From contig NC_052134.2 in NCBI RefSeq assembly GCF_016086655.4, positions 12,772,001-12,836,000 of the forward strand: a stretch of 64,000 bases of DNA, written 5' to 3'. The notes under the pieces are model-generated. The model made no database searches, was not told the DNA's origin, and worked only from the letters and a program-made list of their open reading frames with translations. The stretch is from Lepeophtheirus salmonis (taxonomy: Eukaryota; Arthropoda; Copepoda; Siphonostomatoida; Caligidae). The position numbers were made by a program, and so were the translations under genes. Positions 57,058-64,000 of this stretch are shown here, in pieces. Position 1 is the stretch's first letter, and the number at the start of each line of letters is the position of its first letter.

Positions 57058-57680
57058 AACGGGTGGCACATTGAAATCGGAAAACTTACTAATTCAATTA
57101 TTATTAAAGGTTCAGAGATTGAAATAGGGCTCTCTCATTAAGGCTAAACTGGACCCGAAGGACTTAATTAAAACAGCCCAGGCCATTCCCTCAAACTCAT
57201 ATGGGACCATGCAAGAAATCTTGTGGTTTAACACCAAACTGTCTAGGTAGTTATCAAAAAAGTGGATGGAAAGAGCCTTGTGAGTGTGAAGAAGCCACTT
57301 TTGACACCAGCAATGAAAGAAACACATTTCCCTTCCGTTGCAAGACTCTTTTGAATAAGTTTTGAAAGAGTCTTTTGAGTTCTTTTGAACTCTTTTGGCC
57401 TCCTACAGCCCTGATGCCAATGCTCTTGACTACATCTTTTGGGTGAATGTCGAGGGAAAGGCTTGCAATGACAGGAACTACATTCTCATCGGGTACTATG
57501 GCTTCCACCGCCGCCTGAAAGCCATCATTGCTATTAAGGGGGGATAGATTAATGAGTAAAAGAGCTCAGACACACATCTATTTATAGTTGTAATCTTGTT
57601 GAAATTATATTGTTAATTAATAAATTATATCTTGTTGAAGTTTAAAATCAAACTGCTTCGATTCTGATAGACCACTCGGT
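57058..57680 (+). mobile_element. Tc1/mariner deletion derivative, copy 4
   Basis: The ends are AACGGGTGGCACATTG and GACCACTCGGT, giving about 623 bp. It keeps the QTV-x-KKVDGK-type linker and TPAMKET, then jumps to a damaged last block and ends near 57550. It is more diverged than copy 3 but has the same internal junction. Confidence 0.75.
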
Positions 57681-58847
57681 AATATCGATTACAGTTTTGC
57701 TAAATAAAAAGTTATTTTAATCCAGCAATTATATGAAGAGAGTGCGATCTTAAAATTTCATAGTGTTTTTAACCTATGTACCTATATATGGTAGGTTTGC
57801 TATCTTTTATTTATTGAACATATATTTAGCACACTAAACTTTTTTTACGTTTAGAAAAGTAGTATGAAATATTGTCGAGAAATGTCATCACAACGATTTT
57901 CAACAAGAATTCCTATGAATTTAATGAAAAGTGCAATGAATAATAGTGCAGGAGTTGTATATTTGACGTAACTGATCACCTTTACATTTATTTTTTTGGG
58001 TGCTTGTTTTGAAAGAAAGGCTGAGAGCAACAATAAAGGTTTTTATGGGGTGTATGTAGATATTAATGTTGAAACTTGGTCCAGGAGCGATTTTTTCTGT
58101 CCAATGAATCCTTCTGATCAATAATTCGGTCGAGAGTCTTTATCAGACTTTGAACTTAAATAAAATATCATTTATCATATAGAATAAGTAAAGCTTGTAT
58201 GAAGTCAGCAAGGGAGAGGTTGTATCCCCTTTCCCTCCGAAGCAAGGAATTTTTGTCTTTATAATAGAAAAAATATTATTTTGCAAAAAAAACTTAGCAT
58301 AAAAACTTACTTAATACAGTTATTCGACTAACATTACTGAATTTTGAACACAGCCTAAATTATTGTATTTAACAATATTTAATTTGTCAAATGTGACCTC
58401 CAGACCTTTTAAAACTCAGGACTTAAGCGATGAAAACAAATCTTAAGTAAGTAATTGTATTTTATAAAAAAACAACATCAAATTTTGGGGTAGTATCAAA
58501 ATAAGGGTTTTCAAATTTTCAAGAATAAAGCAATAAAAATGTCCTGGATCAACTATAAAATATAATGTTCCAAATCACAGTACTAGTACTAAGGTAGGCC
58601 ATCATTGTCTTAAAAAAAACTAACCAATCAACCATATATACTGGGCTCCACAGACACGCTAGCCCTGCAAGCCCATGTTGGGCTAGTACAGCGTGGCTTG
58701 TATCTAGCCCGCTTGGCTTCGAAATACCATGCCTTAAATACCGCATATATAAAGGAAATTTAGGGTTCAAATCATGATTATTACCTTGTGTTAACGTTTC
58801 ATACGGTAAATAGACATTGAAAACAAATTACCGTATTACTTTTTGCT
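57681..58847. other. Non-coding stretch
   Basis: No gene is recognised. 58640-58730 is GC-richer and carries a CTAGCCC..GGGCTAG inverted motif. Confidence 0.4.
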
Positions 58848-59510
58848 CTACCGCCCTCCAAGATCAAAGCAACCCCCCGGGGTGGTATCGCCCACATTGG
58901 GCAACGCTGTTTTAAGCCATCGCAACCCTTCACAAATTCGTCAGACTTCAAGTTTGCCTGGGCCCGTGCCATGGGTCTGTGTGTGTCTGGGACGGATCGT
59001 ATCACCATTTGCCTGCATTAAGAACACTCAAGTCAGGTACGAATGCCAGCTCGAGGAGTTGGCGAACCTTTGCCGCTACCTTACTTGGAGAAAGAGACCC
59101 GTCCTTTAAAAGATCAAGGACTATCTGAATCCGGTTATGGGAGAAGTGCCGTACTTCTTAATAAAGCAGTCCTTGATCTCTTTGTAACAACACCCCAAAT
59201 CTTCTGGTTTCTAAACATATGGCAAGGTAGCGTCACTATCATTCATTATTCTTGCCTCCTCTGCGTCCTTTACAATCTCGTATATCCTCAAGATTTAATC
59301 CACTATAACAAACTAGATTTCCACGTTCTCCTCATCGAACTAAGGAAGGCAACCTTGGTGATTCGAGATTTTACCGACGCCGGTACATCTGGGATGGGCC
59401 GCATTGGAGGATTTGGAGAATTTTCCTGTTCCACAGAAGAGAGCTCTGAAGGAAGTTCCTTTGACCTAGAGATTGGCATTGTATTCAGATGTTGGGTTCA
59501 CCAATGAAGA
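58848..59510. other. GC-richer segment with long open frames, possible hAT-like terminal region
   Basis: 58848-58925 has nested GC-rich inverted motifs (CTACCGCCCTCCAAG.. ..CCCCCCGGGGTGGTATCGCCC.. TTGGGCAACGC). In my memory such sequence resembles the ends of some hAT elements. A 154-codon plus-strand frame (59043-59507) and minus-strand frames overlap it. None has a recognised domain, and the plus frame includes runs that do not look like a conserved protein. Base composition differs from the flanks, so it is probably a transposon remnant of unknown type. Confidence 0.3.
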
Positions 59511-60079
59511 AGTCTACACAAGTTTGTTATCTTACTTGAAATAATCTGTATTAGGAGCCTTCTATGAGAAATATCCAGGAGGTATAAACAAGAAGAGCTA
59601 TAGGAGGTTCTTCATATATATATACCAAGTACATAGTAAGTTAATATTTTGTGGTGTTCTGGGCCAGTAAATTTTTCACAGGGCTAGAAATAAAAATAAT
59701 TGACTAGCCCTGTTGGCCAGAGGTTAACTTTCATGACCGTTGAGCTTTCATATATGTACAGTTGAACTCAAAAATATTCGTATCCTTTCAATGTTTGTCA
59801 TTTCTATTTTGGAAATCTTTAACAATTGTTTATAATTTTTTTTTTTAATGTTCCTTTAATTGGTTAGATGGAGTTGCACTGATTAAGTATAAGTAAATAT
59901 TATAGTATTATAATTACTCCATCTAACCTAGGAATCCTTTGGTGAAGAAATCCATATACATAAAGTATATTTATTTCTCTAGGAATCACCGGGCCCGAAC
60001 TTTTTAGTAATGCATTTGATATTAATTACAATTTATAGACTACAAATATCAACTTCTTTTGTAAAATAATTTTTAATGA
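59511..60079. other. Non-coding stretch with a 13-bp inverted repeat
   Basis: GGTTAGATGGAGT (59862-59874) and ACTCCATCTAACC (59926-59938) form a perfect stem with a 51-nt loop. Nothing else is recognised. Confidence 0.6.
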
Positions 60080-60790
60080 GCCAACTATTTGGTTCAGTCT
60101 TATTCAACACTCAAAATGGCCTAGACCAAGAAGTAGAGTGAGGACATGCCCCAGCTTGTAGTCCATTGCCTAAATCAAGGTGGCAGCTAAAAATTCATCC
60201 TGCAGGGGTTGAAAGCAACATGAACTTTGGTTGAACGATCAACTATGCAAAGAGTTTTGCACAAGAATGGGTTCCAGGGTTGTATACCAAAAAGACTCCA
60301 CTCCTCAAAAGTAGGCATATCAAAGCCAAGCTGAAGTATGGCCATAAGCACAAAAAAGATGAACTCCATTTCTGAGGTACTGTACTGTGGTCAAATGAGA
60401 CAAAATTGGAGTTGATTAGCCACAACCAACATCTGCACATTTGAAGACATAAGAGCCAAGCCTTCAATTCCAAAAACACTGCTCCAACAGTGAAATGCAG
60501 TGGCGGAAGCATCATGATTGGGCTTGTTTTGCTACCAATGGAGCTGGAGAACTTCACAAAATGGATGGTACCGTGAAAAAGGAAGAATAGATAGAAATTC
60601 TAGAACTGTATCTGTATCAATCAGCAAAGGTGCTTAACCTTGGAAGGCATTTGTGGTTCCAGCAAGACATTGACCCACAAAAAAGTTCAAGAATAACTCA
60701 ATCGTCATAAGTTTAAGGTCATGGACTGGCCACCCAAAAATCCTGACCTAAACCTAAGCCAGGGGCCATGTCACAAAGTATTAAACCATC
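60080..60790 (+). pseudogene. Tc1 transposase remnant of the vertebrate/fish type
   Basis: In alternating frames the order is TVQRVLHKNGF (60240-60275), VLWSNETK-like (first catalytic block, Asp replaced by Asn; about 60385), QAFNSKNTAPTVKCSGGSIM (about 60455-60515), LNLGRHLWFQQDIDP (second catalytic Asp; about 60635-60675) and WP..PDLN (about 60728-60755). These are the textbook Tc1 DD34E blocks, with the GGSIM and FQQDNDPKH motifs typical of Tc1 elements in fish and amphibians. The final Glu block is cut off. Stops and frameshifts are common. Confidence 0.7.
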
Positions 60791-61749
60791 TTTATCCTTG
60801 GGTATGAATACTTATGAAACGCCAAAATAATATTTTTTTAATTTACTCAAAAAAAAAAAAGGAATCAATTATTATAATTTTGTTAGTTAAGAGGAGTCTT
60901 TGATTTACTAGGGATATTCCAAATGAGTTTGTAGATCCAACATGATCATCTAATTATAATTTCTGAGCATTTTTGTTAGGGCAGGAAAAGTTTTGGGCTC
61001 AATTATATGTTTAATTGTGAATTAATAAGCATCTGAATAGACAATATGCATGGAAACCTCAATTTTATCACTTTTCAAATATAATAGAATATAAAAAATT
61101 GATAGAAAAGAAGAATTAAACATTACATTCAATGTTCAAAAACGATTAATCATGATCTCCTGGATAGATAAGTACCTGGAAGAAGACCCTCATTTTTGTA
61201 ATTTTGTAACATTTAGTGAAAGATTTCAATCATTAAAAATGCTTCAAGAGTGCTTCAAAGGCAATTTGTGATCCTAATTAAGTACTTAATATGATGAAAG
61301 TAATTCCTAATTCGGATATCCAATTTAATTATATTCTTTTTCAGATTTATCAATTCTCTCAGATGTCATATGTTATTGTGTATGAAGTAAATACTTTTTA
61401 TCAAAATTCATAGAAGAAAAACTTTGATAAAGAAACTGAAGGGATTTTATAAACGATTTATGAAATATCTATCTGTGTTGTTAAATTGTCAGTTTCTACA
61501 TAGAAATACATTTTTTAAATTGTATCGGAGAAAAACGTCTCTTTATAAACTTGCTGTTAAAGATAGAAAAAATTATGAAATTCATATAATTTTTTTTTGT
61601 TTCTGATTGCACCTCCAAAATCTGTTTGTACTTGTGATTCATTCGACTGCACAACTTATTACAGCAGATGTACGAGTTTTTATGAGGTTGATTAATGTAC
61701 ATTATAATTGGAACAAATTTTTACCTCATCAATATTCTGTATGAGCACT
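60791..61749. other. AT-rich non-coding stretch
   Basis: Nothing is recognised. Confidence 0.5.
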
Positions 61750-62245
61750 CAGCGGTGCCCACAGGATTATATATTTTTTTTTACGGGGAGGCTTGTTTTT
61801 TAGATTTTTTTGAAAAAAAACAACTCAAAAATAAAATATTAGGAAAGTAATTTGAAAGATTACATTTTTTTGGAAAAAAAATCAAAAATACACAGCTTTC
61901 ACAAAAAAATTATATTTTAAGAAAACACTTTCCGAAATTTAATTTAAAATATTATTTTTTTCCGAATTTAAAAAAAAAATTCATAGATATTTAGAAAATA
62001 TAACATTTTTTGGAAATTTTTTCAAAAATTCATCGCTGTTCAGACAAATTTAATCTTAATTGCTAAATGTTTTTGTGAAAAAAAAAATCAAAAATCCACA
62101 GCTATTCACAAAATATTTAATTTATGGGAAAAAATCCAATAAAAAAAATTTCAAATATTAAATTTTTATAACAAAACTTCAAAAATTACATTTCAAATAT
62201 TTAAATTTTTGATTTTTTTTTTTTCAAATATACAATTTGATATTT
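61750..62245. repeat. AT-rich MITE-family element with left end and tandem sub-repeats
   Basis: It begins GGTGCCCACAGGATTATATA, a degenerate version of the family end. It continues with at least six units of the CAAAAATCCACAGCTATTCA/TTAAATTTT type, about 60 bp apart. No right end is visible. Confidence 0.55.
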
Positions 62246-62439
62246 CAGAGGTGACACAACTGGTGCGTATCGAGATTATGTTTAGTTAGTAACAACTCTT
62301 GGAAGAAAACACACAAACTTTCAGACAGATCTGTCAATATTTTTTTTGTTTGTCATTCGTTTGAATTGAAGAATCAGTCAGAAAGATTATGGCAACTGTC
62401 TTTTGTATTTGCAAAGAATAATCCTCATCAACTATCTGG

Positions 62440-62680
62440 AAAAGGGTAAACAATCTAAGAAGCAGATTATTCATTGATATTTGACCGTTTGAAAGCTGAG
62501 TTGCAAGAAAAACGCCCACGATTGCCACCAAAAAAGTCATTTTCCATCACTTCAAATGAAGTAGCTCACACTTCAGCAGTTGTGGGAATAGGATTGGCTA
62601 ATTCGAGCTCAAGTTCTAATTTTGGTTTCGGATCTGGATCTGAAAGTTTGTGTTCCCGAATTTTACTCTAAAGATCCGAA
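62440..62680 (+). pseudogene. mariner transposase fragment around the second catalytic Asp
   Basis: The frame reads FDRLKAELQEKRPRLPPKKS, then HTSAVV. In alternate frames it shows the FFH and AHTSAVV blocks expected around FFHQDNAPAHTSAVV of mariner transposases. The Asp itself is lost. About 70 residues are left, and the downstream part grades into Ser/Gly-rich sequence of no clear origin. Confidence 0.6.
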
Positions 62681-63147
62681 CCCAACCCGATAAAAATATA
62701 ATCTGTCCTATCTTAACCTATGCATATCATAAAGTAAGCGAACTGAAAAATAATCATAAAATATTTAGTTACAAACAAACTTTTACTTTGTAATTGCCTT
62801 CAAGGAAAAACAAAATCTATAATATGTTTTGTAGCTTGAATGAAGCAGCACCTAAGCACCTACTCTTAGGCATGCCCATCCCATGTCTACACAAGTTATA
62901 TATTCATACATACAAATATAAAAATAAGGAAGGCGTGATGTTTTCTTTTTTTTTTAGGCATAAAGAAGCTTCTACGCTCATCTTTTTTTCCTTAGTCCTT
63001 CACCCACTCCTAGTTGGGTCATCAAAAATATTTTGATCTGTTTCGTTGTACGAATAAGCTCAAGCATAAAATAGTATACAATATATATTGTAACAAAGTT
63101 GATAGATGTGAAAAAAAAATTGTATATTTATATAATATATAAAAAAA
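62681..63147. other. Non-coding stretch upstream of a signal-peptide exon
   Basis: No gene is recognised. A TATATA motif at about 63082-63087 is the best promoter candidate for the exon at 63148. Confidence 0.4.
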
Positions 63148-63205
63148 ATGAGGTCGTCTGCACTACTTGGGATTCTTTTTTTCATTACTTGTTATTTGAC
63201 CGTTG
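63148..63205 (+). CDS. First exon of a secreted-protein gene (signal peptide), rest outside or unrecognised
   Basis: ATG at 63148 opens MRSSALLGILFFITCYLTV, a clear signal peptide, followed by G|GTAAGT, a near-consensus phase-1 donor. Length (58 nt), phase and the charged-then-hydrophobic layout mirror exon 1 of the FN2 gene (64 nt). The remaining 795 bases of the window hold no FN2-like exon, so the gene probably continues beyond 64000. Membership of the FN2 family is inferred only from similarity of design and the shared strand. Confidence 0.5.
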
Positions 63206-64000
63206 GTAAGTATGCCGTCATTGAAGATTCGTAAGTTATAAATACATTGATTAAGTAGCAACAACATTATATAAGGAGGATTTATTAATTTGGATTAGTA
63301 ATATATTAGGCAAGGAGTCAATGAGTTAACTTTATTCCACAAAAAGTCGAATAAAAATATTTGATTCAATTACACAGCAGTGTCGTAATCAGGGTTTCAC
63401 TATTGTGGAGAGGCCTAATTTGAGTGACTATCAAAGATGTTCATCAAATAAAAGTATTTGAATGCTGCTATTTGTTAATATATTTTCTTTGGATCATTGG
63501 TTTAATATTTCAAATAATCCAATTTATAAACAACATTTAAAAAGAAATTATGATTTTCATTTAAGGTTATCAAAATACAGTCAAATCCGGATAAAAGGAA
63601 CTACTATTTTCCTGATAATAAGTTGACTATATTCAGATTTTTCTTATTTCTGAAGTAAAAACCACCATTTTTGGATGCGTACGTAAATGAGTAATTTTGA
63701 AACTTGACATTTTGAGGCAATTAGTGTTTGACTAGATCCTTTTTTTTTTTTTTTTTTGACAGATCATTGAGAGTTTTTAGTTTATCTTTTCGTGAAAGGT
63801 TTTTTTTTTTGAGGAACACTCATAATATGTATTCATATTGATTGAAAAGCAATGGGATATTTGTTTTATAAGAAATAACTACAAAGAAAATGTTGGCGCC
63901 AATATACGCTTTGTACCTATAAAAAAAGGAAAAGCCTTCATGAGAATTCTTTATTATCTTGAATTCCTATGAAGTGGATACCAAAAATAGGAAGAAAAAA
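63206..64000. other. Probable first intron of the 63148 gene, or intergenic
   Basis: It is AT-rich, with long T runs near 63740 and 63800. I see no exon. Confidence 0.4.

Noticed and set aside
59043..59507. 154-residue plus-strand open frame as a gene
   Set aside because: The segment is GC-richer, which makes chance open frames longer. Minus-strand frames overlap it and no domain is recognised. I list it only as an untyped island.
1..64000. CRISPR arrays, prokaryotic operons or integrated viral genes
   Set aside because: No regularly spaced repeats with unique spacers, no ribosome-binding sites or gene-dense layout, and no viral proteins recognised. Introns and transposon content are eukaryotic.

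Overview
This is AT-rich metazoan nuclear DNA, most likely from an arthropod. My best guess is a caligid copepod (sea louse, for example Lepeophtheirus). The reasons are short GT-AG introns, a dense layer of decayed Tc1/mariner transposons mixed with DIRS, LINE and P-element-like debris, and a secreted multi-domain fibronectin type II (FN2) gene. FN2 genes expressed in tegumental glands have, to my memory, been described in the salmon louse. The species is an inference. I see no rRNA, tRNA, CRISPR, prokaryotic or viral genes.

The one well-supported host gene runs from 25337 to 31254 on the + strand. I assembled it by hand from splice signals and codon phase. It has 11 exons and encodes a signal peptide and six FN2 domains. 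A 2.84 kb exon made almost entirely of threonine (ACN) codons sits in the middle. All ten introns are phase 1. The exon set 177-192-24-168 nt occurs twice with identical lengths, once on each side of the Thr exon, so the gene arose by block duplication. A broken FN2 paralogue lies at 34656-34959. A signal-peptide exon at 63148-63205, with the same phase-1 donor, suggests a further gene of this type running off the right edge. All three are on the + strand, so this may be a local cluster.

The rest is mostly transposon debris. 2.6-4 kb: P-element/THAP pieces. 5.9-7.3 kb: a Tc1/mariner N-terminal half abutted by an internally deleted mariner. 8.2-8.7 kb: a decayed transposase. 14.9-15.9 kb: a deletion-derivative element with an inverted fragment attached. 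16.25 kb: a mariner 5' end. 19.75-20.43 kb and 24.0-24.55 kb: unassigned minus-strand open frames. 32.5-33.35 kb: a transposase remnant. 35.3-37.7 kb: a LINE with endonuclease and reverse-transcriptase parts. 39.4-40.6 kb: another LINE piece. 40.9-42.8 kb: a DIRS element (RNase H plus tyrosine recombinase). 42.9-43.6 kb: a THAP/P-element piece. 44.56, 52.85 and 57.06 kb: more copies of the deletion derivative. 46.6, 49.6, 54.5, 60.1 and 62.4 kb: other Tc1/mariner fragments. Between these are dispersed repeats, MITE-like elements with terminal inverted repeats, minisatellites and featureless AT-rich DNA.

The transposase frames carry stops and frameshifts and none looks functional. Some frame breaks, especially in the Thr exon and the 34.8 kb paralogue, could be assembly or read indels rather than real mutations.
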